This document shows, piece by piece, positions 1-10,657 of a DNA stretch of 64,000 nt (the first letter of the stretch is position 1; the number at the start of each line of letters is the position of its first letter). Origin of the DNA: Hymenobacter convexus. GTDB taxonomy: Bacteria > Bacteroidota > Bacteroidia > Cytophagales > Hymenobacteraceae. The stretch lies in the NCBI RefSeq assembly GCF_030580955.1, contig NZ_JAUQON010000002.1:496001-560000 (forward strand), in the 5' to 3' direction. The translations under genes were made by a program, and so were the position numbers. Below the pieces are notes generated by a model. That model made no database searches, was not told the DNA's origin, and worked only from the letters and a program-made list of their open reading frames with translations.

Positions 1-260
1 AAGGTGCCGGTGCTGAGCAGGCTGCCTTCGTCGATGAAGAGCCGGTTGGAAGCCAGGCCGGCGGCGCGGGTCAGGTCAAGCTCGCCGGCGTTCTCCACGT
101 CGCCGCGCACGTAGCGCACCGAATCGGAGAGGGCGACTAAGCCGCCTTTCCCATTGTAGAGGCCCTGGGCTTGGCTGGTGTGAAGGGCCGAGGCCCCCCA
201 CACCAGCAGCAACGCAAGCGCGGCCGTGGGCGGTTCGAAACGTTTGAGGTATCGGTTCAT
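1..260 (-). CDS. Secreted protein, 5' end only (truncated by window edge)
   Basis: An open frame starts at ATG 260 and runs off the left edge, giving about 86 residues. The N-terminus is a typical signal peptide: basic MNRYLKRF, a hydrophobic ALALLLVWGASA core, and a likely cleavage after SQA before QGLYNGKGG. The mature part (LSDSVRYVRGDVENAG and on) resembles the start of the beta-rich repeats in many secreted Bacteroidota proteins, but I cannot name a family. It begins 14 bases after the stop of the collagen-like gene on the same strand, so the two are probably co-transcribed and may act together at the cell surface. Whether it ends in a type IX sorting domain cannot be seen here. Confidence 0.7.
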   Translation of the reverse strand, partial: MNRYLKRFEPPTAALALLLVWGASALHTSQAQGLYNGKGGLVALSDSVRYVRGDVENAGELDLTRAAGLASNRLFIDEGSLLSTGT

Positions 261-274
261 GGTCGCAGAGGCAA

Positions 275-3200
275 TTAGTGGATAACAACCCATTTTGACC
301 CGTCGGAAATCACCTGGACGGTATTTGAGGTATTAGCACCATTACCGGTGAGGGTTACGCTAGTTGAAGCGTTGATAGAATCTGTGGTCCAGAACCCTCC
401 CGAAGCAGAACTGGTAATGGTTACCGTGAAGCTGGAATAGTTGCGGAGATAGATAATCCGGCCGTTGTTGCTGGATGCTGCAGGCAATGAGAACGTAGCA
501 GTGCTGGTCGGTTTCAGGCCGATAAAGTTATTACTGGCTACTACCGTCGTGAGGTCCGTAGTCGTGACGTTGAGACCCGGGTTCACTGCCATGGTGCTGC
601 CGTTGATACCAGGGTCCCCCTTCAATCCCTGAGTTCCCGCAGCACCTTGCGGAATGGTGAAGGTCAGAACTGCGGCCGAACTGGTTCCCGTATTGGTTAC
701 GGTAGCCAATGTGCCTGCTGCTCCAGTCGTTGTGCCACCAATGGCTATGCTGGCAGCGGCGCCGGTTGCGCCCGTTGCGCCAGCAGGGCCAGTAGCACCG
801 GCAGGACCCGCTACGCCGGTAGCGCCCGTTGCTCCCGTTGCGCCAACGGGCCCTTGTGGGCCTGTGGCCCCGGCAGGCACCGTAAAGGCAAATACTGCGG
901 CAGACGAGGTGCCCGTATTAGTTACGGTAGCACTGGAACCAGCAGCTCCTGTGGTAGTGGTTCCGACGGCAATCGTAGCTGCTGCTCCGTTCGTACCTGC
1001 TGCACCTTGGGGACCTGTCGCGCCAGTATCGCCTTTCAGGCCTTGAATACCTTGGTCACCCTTTGCGCCAGCGGGACCGGCAGGACCGGCGGGACCGGCA
1101 GCGCCAGCGGGACCAGCGGCGCCAGCAGCGCCGTCATGGCCGTCGGCGCCAGCAGGACCGGCAGGACCGGCGGGACCGGCGGGACCGGCGGGACCGGCAG
1201 CGCCGTCATGGCCGTCGGCGCCAGCAGGACCGGCGGCGCCAGCAGCGCCGTCATGGCCGTCGGCGCCAGCAGGACCGGCAGGACCGGCAATACCCGGTTC
1301 ACCTTGGATGCCTTGTACACCCTGCTCACCTGCGGGAATGACAAAACTGAGTAAATTAATTGAGCCAGCAACAGCGTTAGTTACCGATGCAACTGGACCT
1401 GTAGTTACACTACCAATGGCAATAGTGGCATTCGTACCAGTAGCACCATTGGCACCCTGCGGGCCAGCTACACCTTGGATACCTTGTTCGCCCTTGTCAC
1501 CTTTATCGCCTTTGGCACCGGTGGCCCCGATAGGACCTTGGGCGCCGGTAGCTCCCGTGTCACCTTTGGCACCGGTGGCGCCAGTATCGCCGGTGGCACC
1601 GGTAGCACCTGTGGCACCGGTTAAGCCAATCGGTCCTTGCGAACCCGTGTCCCCTTTAGGCCCCTGGGGACCCGTCAAACCGGTAAGACCTTGCGCGCCT
1701 TGCGGACCCGTCAAGCCGATGGGGCCTTGTGAGCCAGTGGCACCAGCCACGCCCTGTGCTCCCTGTGCGCCCGCTGGACCTGTTGCTCCCTGAGCGCCAG
1801 CAGGTCCTACTGGCCCTTGCGCGCCAGCCAGGCCGGTGGCACCCGTGGCACCCATCGGGCCGATAGGTCCCTGGTCGCCGGCGGCACCGGCATCGCCTTT
1901 TGGCCCTTGAATACCTTGTAGTCCCTGAGCGCCGGTGGCGCCAGTCAGGCCGATGGGGCCTTGCGCGCCAGTGGCACCGGTCAGGCCCATCGGACCTTGC
2001 GGGCCGGTGGCTCCAGCGGCACCAGTAGCCCCTGTGGCACCGGTTGGCCCAGTGGGGCCGGTAGCACCGGTTGCTCCAGTCAGGCCGGTCGGGCCAACCG
2101 GGCCAGTTAATCCAGTGGGGCCTTGGGCGCCTTGCGGGCCGGTCAAACCCACCGGGCCCTGGGCGCCGTCGTTGCCGGCTATGCCTTGCGCGCCCTGCGC
2201 ACCCGCCGGGCCTTGTGCACCTTGCGCACCAGCCGGACCGGTGGGGCCTTGGGCGCCCGTGAGACCCGTCGGGCCCTGTGCTCCTGCCAAGCCCGCCGGG
2301 CCCGTAGCCCCGGTAGCCCCGGTATCGCCTTTGGGGCCGGTGGCGCCGGTAGCGCCAGTAGTACCGGTAGCGCCGGTCAGGCCGATGGGTCCGGTGGCGC
2401 CAGCGCTGCCAGTATCACCTTTCGGGCCCTGGGCCCCAGTGAGGCCCGCCAGGCCCTGGGGGCCTTGCGGCCCGGTGAGGCCGGTGGCCCCTTGCGGCCC
2501 GGTGAGGCCCATAGCGCCTTGCGCACCCGCCGCGCCAGTTGGCCCCTGCAGGCCTTGCGCACCCGTTGCGCCCGCTGGGCCAACTGCCCCCGCCGGTCCC
2601 ACGGGGCCGGCTGCCCCGGTTGCCCCTTGCGGCCCGGCCGGACCGGTAGCCCCGGCCGGAACCGTGAAGTTGAGGATGGCCGCGGTGGCCGTGCCGCTGT
2701 TGGTGACGGCCGCATTGGTGCCAGCGGCGCCTGTGGTAGTCGTGCCCACGGCGACGCTGGAAGTAGGCAGGGTGACTGCCGTAGTACCCGCGCCTAAGCT
2801 GAGCTGCTGGCCGCTCAGCGTCAGCACATCAAGCGGGCGGGCCTGGAGCTTGCCGGTGGCATCTATTCCAACCTGCCGAGCGGCAATGCCCGGCGCCGCC
2901 AACGACGCAACCGTGGCGTTGCCTGCCACCGTCATATTGCCGCCCAGCGTGCCAGAGCCGTCGATGTTGAAATTGGCGGCACTCTGAACCGTTGTGCCGT
3001 TGTTGATGTAAGCCCCGGGCGCATTGCTCGTGCCGGCATTGCCCCCAATGCCCACCGGTGAGGTGGGGGCGGCCTTCCCCACCAAGTGCCAGGTGTCGAG
3101 GCCTATCGGGGCGCCGCTGGTTTCTACCCGCACCCAGTTGGTGGGACTGCTGCCCTTGGCGCCGGTGTTGCCGCCGGCGTTGTAGTAGAGGCCCGGCCCG

Positions 3201-3457
3201 CCCGGAAGCAAGTCGCTGGTGTTGAAAATCATAAGGCCAGTGGCCGGATTTTCAATGGTGGTATTGTCGGCCGCCGATTTTAGGGCAACTCGTGGGATGA
3301 GCAGGCCTTTGTTGCTGCTCGAAATATCGAGTGCGGCCGAAGGTTCTGGCGTGCGCGTGCCAATGCCGGTCTGGCCATATCCCAGCATGGGTATGGTTAC
3401 AAGCGCACCAGCTGACGCCACTCTCAATAAAAATCTCAGGGGTAATTGAGTTTTCAT
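275..3457 (-). CDS. Collagen-like (Gly-X-Y) surface protein
   Basis: A 1060-residue protein with a signal peptide (cleavage near GYGQ-TGIG). Residues about 30-230 form a globular head that opens with the Bacteroidota phrase [12 protein letters not shown]. About 560 residues of Gly-X-Y collagen repeats follow, rich in GATGPQG, GPKGDTG and [10 protein letters not shown]. The stalk is broken by four related 36-40 residue modules (about 232-268, 672-709, 824-861 and 901-939) with the pattern TTGAAGxxAxVTNxGT...FTVPAG. The C-terminal ~105 residues form a non-collagenous end finishing [10 protein letters not shown]. No type IX sorting domain is visible, so the surface attachment route is unknown. 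The family is known for triple-helical fibres; an adhesive or structural role is inferred. Confidence 0.85.
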   Translation of the reverse strand: MKTQLPLRFLLRVASAGALVTIPMLGYGQTGIGTRTPEPSAALDISSSNKGLLIPRVALKSAADNTTIENPATGLMIFNTSDLLPGGPGLYYNAGGNTGAKGSSPTNWVRVETSGAPIGLDTWHLVGKAAPTSPVGIGGNAGTSNAPGAYINNGTTVQSAANFNIDGSGTLGGNMTVAGNATVASLAAPGIAARQVGIDATGKLQARPLDVLTLSGQQLSLGAGTTAVTLPTSSVAVGTTTTGAAGTNAAVTNSGTATAAILNFTVPAGATGPAGPQGATGAAGPVGPAGAVGPAGATGAQGLQGPTGAAGAQGAMGLTGPQGATGLTGPQGPQGLAGLTGAQGPKGDTGSAGATGPIGLTGATGTTGATGATGPKGDTGATGATGPAGLAGAQGPTGLTGAQGPTGPAGAQGAQGPAGAQGAQGIAGNDGAQGPVGLTGPQGAQGPTGLTGPVGPTGLTGATGATGPTGPTGATGATGAAGATGPQGPMGLTGATGAQGPIGLTGATGAQGLQGIQGPKGDAGAAGDQGPIGPMGATGATGLAGAQGPVGPAGAQGATGPAGAQGAQGVAGATGSQGPIGLTGPQGAQGLTGLTGPQGPKGDTGSQGPIGLTGATGATGATGDTGATGAKGDTGATGAQGPIGATGAKGDKGDKGEQGIQGVAGPQGANGATGTNATIAIGSVTTGPVASVTNAVAGSINLLSFVIPAGEQGVQGIQGEPGIAGPAGPAGADGHDGAAGAAGPAGADGHDGAAGPAGPAGPAGPAGPAGADGHDGAAGAAGPAGAAGPAGPAGPAGAKGDQGIQGLKGDTGATGPQGAAGTNGAAATIAVGTTTTGAAGSSATVTNTGTSSAAVFAFTVPAGATGPQGPVGATGATGATGVAGPAGATGPAGATGATGAAASIAIGGTTTGAAGTLATVTNTGTSSAAVLTFTIPQGAAGTQGLKGDPGINGSTMAVNPGLNVTTTDLTTVVASNNFIGLKPTSTATFSLPAASSNNGRIIYLRNYSSFTVTITSSASGGFWTTDSINASTSVTLTGNGANTSNTVQVISDGSKWVVIH
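1131..1277 (-). repeat. Tandem Gly-X-Y coding repeat
   Basis: The ten bases ccgtcatggc followed by cgtcggcgcc recur at about 1131, 1203 and 1248 on the plus strand, separated by runs of ggaccggc(a/g). On the minus strand they encode repeated [10 protein letters not shown] blocks flanked by GPAGPAG. This is the most regular part of the collagen stalk and the most likely to change length by slippage or recombination. Confidence 0.8.
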
Positions 3458-3960
3458 GCAGTGTGAGAATTTGGTTTAGGGGAGAAAGAATATGAATTAT
3501 GCCTTCGATGAGTCACAATATTATTCCCCCGGTTCTACCTTTTCCTACTGCAAAATTTATTTTTATTAATGCATTATTGTATTAATATTAAATAATTAAT
3601 ATTTAATATGCCAGTGGGTGTTCCCAATGGATTGAGCATCAAATGCCAATTTTTGTGGTAGTTTTTTGTTAACGACAAGCTAACGGTAGTGTCAGATAAT
3701 TAAATATAATATATAAAAAGTATAATAAAAATATTTTAACGTTTCTCTGAAATTTTTTTTAAACAACAAATAATTTGATTAATTAATATATAATATATAT
3801 ACTGCGGTTTATTGGATGCCGAGCCCCGGTCGGCAAGACTGCAATCAAGCTGCTCAAGACACCAATGCTAACGGCAACTACTGCTCAATAGACTTTCATA
3901 CAGGCTATTAACCAGTGCCAAGGCTGCCTTGCCAGGGCCAAGCTAGGCCCAATGGCCTGC
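3458..3960. other. AT-rich intergenic region upstream of collagen-like gene
   Basis: About 500 bases without a gene. Positions 3530-3810 are almost entirely A/T (ttaatatttaatatgcc, aattaatatataatatatat and similar), in sharp contrast to the GC-rich surroundings. It lies between the starts of the collagen-like gene and the end of the hydrolase gene, both on the minus strand, so it probably holds the promoter of the collagen-like gene. I see no exact TAnnTTTG box on the minus strand near 3457. Confidence 0.7.
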
Positions 3961-4743
3961 TCATTGCCCTACAAATGCCTTCACCATCTCATAAATCTCC
4001 TCGGGTTTCTCGGCGTGCACCCAGTGGCCGGCATCGACTACGGTGGCCACCTGCGAGTGCGGAAACAGCGCCGGAATGCCGTGCAGCTTGTCCTCGGCAG
4101 TGATGTAGTCCGACTTGCCGCCCCGAATGAACAGGGCGGGCTTTAGAAACGGTGCGTGGCCGGTGGTTTCTTCGCCCACGGCGGGGAGCTGGGCGGCCAG
4201 CACGTCGAGGTTGATGCGCCAGGCGAAGCTGTTGTTCTCCTTACGGTAGAGGTTTTTTAGCAAAAACTGGCGGGTGCCCACATTGGGCACATACTTGGCC
4301 AGGGCGGCATCGGCCTCCTGGCGGTTGGTGCAGGTGGTGAAATCGACGGCTTGCAAGCCGGCCACGATGTCGTCCTGGTGCTCCATGTCGGAGAAGCGCG
4401 GGGCAATATCGACCACGATAAGGCGGGCCAGGCGTTCGGGGTTATCCAAGGCGAGGCGCATGGCCACTTTGCCGCCCATGCTGTGGCCCATGAGGGAGGT
4501 ATCGGGGCCGAGCTGGAGGTGGTCGAAAAGGTCGAGCACGTCCTGCGCCATGAGGGCGTAGGTGTGCTCGGGCGCGTGAAAGGAGCGGCCGTGATTGCGC
4601 AAATCGACGCTCACGACGCGCAGGCCGGCTTCGGTGGCCCAGCGGCGGGCTAGGCTCTGCCAGTTATCAAGCGTTCCGAAAAGCCCGTGGAGGATAACCA
4701 ATGGGCGGCCCTGGCCCTGGTCGAGGTGGTGAAGTAGCGGCAT
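3961..4743 (-). CDS. Alpha/beta-fold hydrolase (YbfF-like esterase)
   Basis: A 260-residue hydrolase. It has the oxyanion-loop phrase LVILHGLFGTLDNW, the nucleophile elbow GHSMGGKVA, and the catalytic histidine in DAGHWVHAEKPEE, matching the YbfF/epoxide-hydrolase-like branch. The frame stays open to 4911, but I choose ATG 4743 because MPLLHHLDQG begins the conserved fold and an exact TACTTTTG box lies four bases upstream. The natural substrate cannot be read from the sequence. Confidence 0.85.
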   Translation of the reverse strand: MPLLHHLDQGQGRPLVILHGLFGTLDNWQSLARRWATEAGLRVVSVDLRNHGRSFHAPEHTYALMAQDVLDLFDHLQLGPDTSLMGHSMGGKVAMRLALDNPERLARLIVVDIAPRFSDMEHQDDIVAGLQAVDFTTCTNRQEADAALAKYVPNVGTRQFLLKNLYRKENNSFAWRINLDVLAAQLPAVGEETTGHAPFLKPALFIRGGKSDYITAEDKLHGIPALFPHSQVATVVDAGHWVHAEKPEEIYEMVKAFVGQ

Positions 4744-4747
4744 GATG

Positions 4748-4755
4748 CAAAAGTA
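4748..4755 (-). promoter_or_regulatory. -7 box TACTTTTG
   Basis: Exact match to the Bacteroidota -7 consensus TAnnTTTG on the minus strand, four bases before ATG 4743. The transcript would be leaderless or nearly so. It decides the choice of start for the hydrolase. Confidence 0.55.
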
Positions 4756-4999
4756 GCGAAGGGGGCTGGGGTACGGCGCCGGGGCTGTTTTCTCGGAGCA
4801 CCAGCTGGCCGTAGGCGGGGCAGGCTGCCGCTTGATACGTGAGCGAGGCCGACCGGATTTGACGATTCGCCGGTTGCGGACGGGCCGAAAATTCACCTGT
4901 TTGTCATACAAGACGGCAGTGCTTTGTGTGTTTGTTCAGCTACCCAATCAATTAAGTTTAGCTTGCGAACAAATGCTCATCTGTTAAATACCCCATCCG

Positions 5000-6388
5000 T
5001 TGCGTTTTTACTATTTGCTTTTGCTGGCGGCACTGCCGCTCGCCGCCACCGCCCAGGTCACGCCAGCCGGCTCCACCACGCCGCCCACGCCGCCCACTGC
5101 CGCCTCGGCCCAGGAGCCCCTGCGCCGGCCCGTCGAAGAAGCCCACAACTGGAGCCTGCACTTCCAGCAAACCTTCATCGACCAGTGGCACAACAACCTG
5201 ACCACGCCCTACGCCGGCGACTTTAGCCTTGCCGACCGCGAGTCGGCCAAGCTCTCGATGACCAGTACCTTCTTCATCGGGCGGCGGCTGTGGAAGAATG
5301 CGGCGGTGTATTTTAACCCGGAAGTGGCCGGCGGCAGCGGCTTGAGCAGCGCCCGCGGCATCGCCGGCTTCCCCAACGGCGAAACCTTCCGCATCGGCGT
5401 GGCCGACCCGGTGCTGTACCTGGCCCGGCTCTACGTGCGGCAAGTGTTTGCCCTGAGCCCGGAAATGGATGAAGATATCGACGACCTCAACCAAGTGGCC
5501 GGCCCCACGCCACGCCACTACATTTCGGTGAGCGCGGGCAAGCTCTGCCTGGCCGACTTTTTCGACCAGAACAGCTATTCGCACGACCCGCGCACCCAGT
5601 TTATGAACTGGAGCCTGATGAGCGCCGGGGCTTGGGACTACGCCGCCAACACCCGCGGCTACACTGTGGGCGGCGTGCTCGAATACGTGACGCCCAGCTT
5701 CAGCGCCCGCTTTGCTTCGGCGTTGCTGCCCACCTACGCCAACGGCCCGCTGCTCGACTACCGCTACGGCCAGGCTCACGCCGAAACCTTGGAGCTGACG
5801 CACACCTACCACCTTGGCCAGCATCAGGGCACGGTGCGCGCCCTGGGCTTCCGCAACGTGGCCCCGATGGCTACCTACCGCACGGCCGTGGCGCTGGGCC
5901 AGGCCACCGGCCAGCAGCCCGACCTGGAGCTGGTGCGCCACGACGGCCACACCAAAGTGGGATTCGGCCTGAACGCGGAGCAGGAAATCAGCAAGAATGT
6001 GGGGCTGTTTGCGCGGGTGAGCTACAACGATGGCCGCAACGAAACCTGGGCCTTCACCGAAATTGACCACAGCGCGAGCCTGGGCGTGGTGAGCACCGGC
6101 GCGCGCTGGCACCGCCCCGACGACCGCCTCGGCGCCGCCGTGGTGGCCAACGGCATCAGCTCCGAGCACCAGGCGTATCTGGCGGCCGGGGGCTACGGCT
6201 TCATGGTTGGCGACGGGCAGCTGAACTACGGCCTCGAAAAAATTGGCGAAGTGTACTACAGCATTGACCTGCACCGCTACCACGCCGCCATCAGCCCCGA
6301 TTATCAGTTCATTCTCAACCCGGCCTACAACCGCGACCGCAGCGGGCCGGTGCACGTGGTGGCCGTGCGGCTGCACGTCGAATTTTAA
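5000..6388 (+). CDS. Carbohydrate-selective porin, OprB-like outer-membrane protein
   Basis: A 462-residue predicted outer-membrane beta-barrel. The signal peptide MRFYYLLLLAALPLAATAQ is followed by a Pro/Thr-rich linker, then alternating strand patterns, and the chain ends in an aromatic residue (VRLHVEF) as barrel proteins do. Phrases such as HFQQTFIDQWHNN and NPEVAGGSGLSSARGIAGFPNGE are typical of the OprB family in Bacteroidota. The only plausible start is TTG at 5000, because an in-frame TAA sits at 4985. A near-consensus -7 box (TAAGTTTA, 4953-4960) lies upstream. The transported substrate is unknown; sugar uptake is the family role. Confidence 0.75.
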   Translation: MRFYYLLLLAALPLAATAQVTPAGSTTPPTPPTAASAQEPLRRPVEEAHNWSLHFQQTFIDQWHNNLTTPYAGDFSLADRESAKLSMTSTFFIGRRLWKNAAVYFNPEVAGGSGLSSARGIAGFPNGETFRIGVADPVLYLARLYVRQVFALSPEMDEDIDDLNQVAGPTPRHYISVSAGKLCLADFFDQNSYSHDPRTQFMNWSLMSAGAWDYAANTRGYTVGGVLEYVTPSFSARFASALLPTYANGPLLDYRYGQAHAETLELTHTYHLGQHQGTVRALGFRNVAPMATYRTAVALGQATGQQPDLELVRHDGHTKVGFGLNAEQEISKNVGLFARVSYNDGRNETWAFTEIDHSASLGVVSTGARWHRPDDRLGAAVVANGISSEHQAYLAAGGYGFMVGDGQLNYGLEKIGEVYYSIDLHRYHAAISPDYQFILNPAYNRDRSGPVHVVAVRLHVEF

Positions 6389-6427
6389 ACGAGCGAAACG
6401 TTTTTTAGAGTAGCAAAGGGAAAAGAA

Positions 6428-6435
6428 TAACTTCG
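6428..6435 (+). promoter_or_regulatory. Near-consensus -7 box TAACTTCG
   Basis: Seven of eight positions match TAnnTTTG. It lies about 75 bases before ATG 6510 and is the best candidate promoter for the DUF2807 gene. Confidence 0.3.
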
Positions 6436-6509
6436 GGCAACCGCCGTAACGATTCCGGCATCAGGGCGGTAGTCGGGTTTACTCACTCATCCTTTTACCT
6501 TTTTTTCGC

Positions 6510-7235
6510 ATGAAGAATTTTCGGATTACCTCGATGTACGCTAGCCTAGCGCTGCTGGCCGCCGGCGCGCTTTCATCCTTCACCACCCGGCTTTTGGCCG
6601 ACCGCGAAACCCGCTCGGTGGGCTCGTTCACTGAAATTAGCCTGGGTAGCTCGTCGCACGTGGTAGTGAAGCAGGGCAGCCCCCAGAGTGTGGCGGTGGA
6701 GGGCAGCAAAGACGACCTGGCCGACTTCGAAACCACCGTGCAGGGCGGCAAGCTGCGTCTGAACTTCCGCAACCAGGAAGGTAAAATGTTCAACAACAAA
6801 AGCCACGGCCCCGTGACGGTGTATGTGACCGTGCCCACTTTAACGGCGTTGCGCGTGGGCGGCTCGGGCAAGCTCGAAATGAGCGGCCCCCTCCAGGCCG
6901 ACGCCCTGACGCTGACCTTGAGCGGCTCGGGCGACTTGGTGGTGCCTCAGCTCCAGGCCAAGCAGCTCGAAACCAGTGTGTCGGGTTCGGGTGGGGTGAT
7001 GCTGGGTGGCAACTGCGCCAGCAACGATATCCGCATCAGCGGCTCGGGCAAGGTGAAAGCCCACGACCTTAAAACGGAAACCAGCCGCGCCCGTATTAGC
7101 GGCTCGGGCGATGTGCACGTGTACGCCAGCCGCACGGCCGAAGGCTCTATTTCCGGTTCGGGCAGCCTGTACGTGGCCGGAGGTGCACAGCTCAGCAGCA
7201 ACACCCACGGCAGCGGCCGTGTGGTGAAGGAGTAG
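6510..7235 (+). CDS. DUF2807 (head GIN domain) secreted protein
   Basis: A 241-residue protein with an N-terminal hydrophobic export signal (MYASLALLAAGALSS). It matches the DUF2807 'putative auto-transporter adhesin, head GIN' family: an opening SVGSFTEISLGSSSHVVVKQG, then a beta-solenoid in which ISGSG or LSGSG recurs at each turn (GGSGKLEMSG, LSGSGDLVV, SGSGGVML, ISGSGKV, ISGSGDVHV, ISGSGSLYV). A single-stranded beta-helix in the envelope or outside the cell is expected. The biochemical role of this family is not established. It stands alone, with a gap of more than 120 bases on each side. Confidence 0.85.
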   Translation: MKNFRITSMYASLALLAAGALSSFTTRLLADRETRSVGSFTEISLGSSSHVVVKQGSPQSVAVEGSKDDLADFETTVQGGKLRLNFRNQEGKMFNNKSHGPVTVYVTVPTLTALRVGGSGKLEMSGPLQADALTLTLSGSGDLVVPQLQAKQLETSVSGSGGVMLGGNCASNDIRISGSGKVKAHDLKTETSRARISGSGDVHVYASRTAEGSISGSGSLYVAGGAQLSSNTHGSGRVVKE

Positions 7236-7372
7236 CGTAGCAGCCAAGTGCTGGGAGTGAAGAGTTAGTAGCTAAGGGTTAATGGCTCTTTCCTCTTAAC
7301 TCAATACCAGCCGCTGCGTGTAAAATTCGGGCATATCGGGGGGCGGGGCCGACCGCCGCGGGCGCGGTGCCG

Positions 7373-7380
7373 TACCTTTG
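7373..7380 (+). promoter_or_regulatory. -7 box TACCTTTG
   Basis: Exact TAnnTTTG match 45 bases before the GTG start at 7425 of the KAS III-like gene. Confidence 0.55.
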
Positions 7381-7424
7381 CCGGGCCGAAAGGCGCGTTA
7401 GAGTTTCCCACCCAACACCAGTCC

Positions 7425-8372
7425 GTGTACCTTCATCATGTGGCGTCCTACCTTCCGGAGGCCGTCGTTACCAACGCTCACTTCACCCGCCTCAACGGCT
7501 TGGCCAGCGAGTGGATAATTGAGCGAACCGGCATTCAGGAGCGCCGCAAAGCGGGTCCCGGCGAAAATGCCAACACCATGGCCATTGCCGCTACCCGCGC
7601 GGCGTTTGCCGCCGCTCCCGCCTTTGCTGCGGCTAGTGTCGACCTTATTGTGGCCGGAACTTACACGCCGCACGATACCATTTTCACGGCCGCCCACGCC
7701 GTACAGCGCGATTTGAACGTTAACGAAATCCCGACGGTGAGCATCTCGTCGGCCTGTTCGTCGCTGCTCAACGCGGTGGAAATTGTTGAGGGCTACTTTG
7801 CCATGGGCAAGGCCACCCGTGCCGTGGTGGTCGTCACGGAGCACAACACCGCTTACAACAACGAGGAAGACACCATGGCTGGCCACCTGTGGGGCGACGG
7901 CGCGGCCACGCTGCTCATCAGCAAGGAGCGCCTCAGCCCCGATGACCTGCTCATCAGCGAAGTCATCACCGGCGGGGCCGCGCCCGTGAGCAAGGCCGAC
8001 GAAGCCGTGACGCTCAAGCCCGTGGAGAAGGGCATTGTGATGCCCTTCGGCCGTGACGTGTTTCAGCAGGCCTGCCTGTACATGGCCAAAGTGACGCAGC
8101 AGCTGCTCGACAAGCACCGCATTGCCACCGACGAGCTGACCTACCTCATCCCGCACCAGGCCAACCTACGCATCTCGAAAAACGTGGTGAAGCAACTAGG
8201 CCTCGACCCCGCCCGCGCCGTCAACAACATCGACCGCCTTGGCAATACCGGCTGCGCCGGCGCCGCCATCGGCCTGGCCGAGGTGTGGGACACGCTCAAA
8301 GCCGGCGATAAGGTGATTATTACGGTGTTCGGCGGCGGGTATTCCTACGGCGCGATGCTGCTGAATAAGTAG
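7425..8372 (+). CDS. fabH: 3-oxoacyl-ACP synthase III (KAS III)-like
   Basis: A 315-residue thiolase-fold condensing enzyme. The catalytic triad is clear: Cys111 in SISSACSSLL, His244 in LIPHQANLRI and Asn274 in RLGNTGCAG. These positions are very close to those of E. coli FabH (112/244/274), which supports the GTG start at 7425. The family condenses acyl-CoA with malonyl-ACP to start fatty-acid synthesis. It is not next to other fab genes, so a specialised starter-unit role or a role in secondary lipid synthesis is also possible. It carries its own promoter box and is followed by a long palindrome. Confidence 0.85.
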   Translation: MYLHHVASYLPEAVVTNAHFTRLNGLASEWIIERTGIQERRKAGPGENANTMAIAATRAAFAAAPAFAAASVDLIVAGTYTPHDTIFTAAHAVQRDLNVNEIPTVSISSACSSLLNAVEIVEGYFAMGKATRAVVVVTEHNTAYNNEEDTMAGHLWGDGAATLLISKERLSPDDLLISEVITGGAAPVSKADEAVTLKPVEKGIVMPFGRDVFQQACLYMAKVTQQLLDKHRIATDELTYLIPHQANLRISKNVVKQLGLDPARAVNNIDRLGNTGCAGAAIGLAEVWDTLKAGDKVIITVFGGGYSYGAMLLNK

Positions 8373-8383
8373 AAACAAAACGT

Positions 8384-8498
8384 AAAGAAGAACGTCATGC
8401 CGGGCACAGCCGGGGCATCTCGCGTGTGGTATTAATCCAACCAACCGGATTTACCATGGCACGCGAGATGCTCCAGCTGCGCTCGGCATGACGTTCTT
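8384..8498. repeat. Interspersed palindromic repeat, copy A
   Basis: Two arms of about 38 bases (8388-8426 and 8460-8498) form an inverted repeat around the core AACGTCATGCCG..GCATCTCGCGTG, with four mismatches and a ~33-base centre. It fills the space between the KAS III-like gene and arfB. The same core recurs at 10462-10580 and 48418-48516. Confidence 0.8.
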
Positions 8499-8518
8499 TG
8501 CGGTTCAATCGAAAATTC

Positions 8519-8923
8519 ATGCTTCCGCCCGCCGCCGCTTTCCTACCCGAAATTACCTTCCAGACCAGCCGGGCCAGCGGGCCGGGCGGGCAGAACGTGA
8601 ACAAGGTGGAGTCGCGCGTGGAACTGCGCTGGCACCTGATGAACTCCGAGGTGCTTACCGAAACCCAGAAGCAACTGATAGGGGAGAAGCTGGCCAACCA
8701 GCTCACCGCCGACGGCCTGCTCCTGCTGGCGGCCCAGGATGACCGCAGCCAGCTCCGCAATAGAGAAATCGTGCTGGCCCGCTTCCACGAATTGCTTCTT
8801 AAAAGCCTGCGCCGGCCCAAGCCCCGCAAAGCCACCAAGCCCAGCAAAAGCGCCGTGCGCAAGCGTCTGGAGGGCAAAAAGATTCAGGGCGAGAAAAAGG
8901 CCAGCCGGCGGCGCTTGGAGTAG
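8519..8923 (+). CDS. arfB: Alternative ribosome-rescue peptidyl-tRNA hydrolase ArfB (YaeJ)
   Basis: A 134-residue single-domain release-factor homologue. The hydrolytic GGQ motif lies in SGPGGQNVNKVESRVELRW. The C-terminal tail is strongly basic (KATKPSKSAVRKRLEGKK and on), as needed for insertion into the empty mRNA channel of stalled ribosomes. It lacks the codon-recognition domains of RF1/RF2. ATG 8519 is chosen over an upstream in-frame start because MLPPAAAFLPEITFQTSRASG is the usual family beginning. It releases the nascent chain on non-stop complexes. Confidence 0.9.
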   Translation: MLPPAAAFLPEITFQTSRASGPGGQNVNKVESRVELRWHLMNSEVLTETQKQLIGEKLANQLTADGLLLLAAQDDRSQLRNREIVLARFHELLLKSLRRPKPRKATKPSKSAVRKRLEGKKIQGEKKASRRRLE

Positions 8924-8963
8924 CCGGCCGTAAACATCCGCCGCGTGTGGCGTTCGTTTCGCG

Positions 8964-10340
<1,377 letters not shown>

Positions 10341-10400
10341 GAAAAAGAGGAGGGGAGATGCTTCGCTAGGCAAGCGGGGTTGATGAAGAAATAAGCGCCA

Positions 10401-10408
10401 CAAAAGTA
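10401..10408 (-). promoter_or_regulatory. -7 box TACTTTTG
   Basis: Exact TAnnTTTG match on the minus strand, about 60 bases before the mgtE ATG at 10340. It excludes the longer upstream reading of the frame. Confidence 0.5.
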
Positions 10409-10461
10409 GGGCTAAGCCGGCGGTAAATGGGTGTAGCAGGCGGAGAAAAGAATGGTCAGGG

Positions 10462-10580
10462 GCTGTCATGCTGAGCGCAGCGAAGGACCTTCTCACGCCT
10501 GCATCGTATGCGTGGGCAGATGAAGCAAGGGCAATTCGTTCGAGGGTGATAAGGTCCTGCGCTGCGCTCAGGCTGACAGC
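10462..10580. repeat. Interspersed palindromic repeat, copy B
   Basis: Arms 10462-10491 (GCTGTCATGCTGAGCGCAGC and on) and 10551-10580 are inverted copies with three mismatches in 30 bases, around a 59-base centre. It lies between the divergent mgtE and cyanophycinase-like genes. The arm shares TCATGCTGAGCGCAGC with copy C. Confidence 0.75.
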
Positions 10581-10657
10581 GTTGTTCAACGTCACCCGGT
10601 TCACTCCTTTCTCAATCCCGCTTGGCCGCCCCATCTTGCCACCCCAACCCCGCGCTT

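Noticed and set aside
647..2987. Long plus-strand open frames with Pro/Ala/Cys-rich translations opposite the collagen gene
   Set aside because: They are mirror images of GC-rich Gly-X-Y codons; composition is repetitive and there is no start context or promoter.
4958..6376. Minus-strand open frame of 472 residues opposite the OprB-like gene
   Set aside because: A GC-rich shadow; the plus-strand frame has a signal peptide and barrel features.
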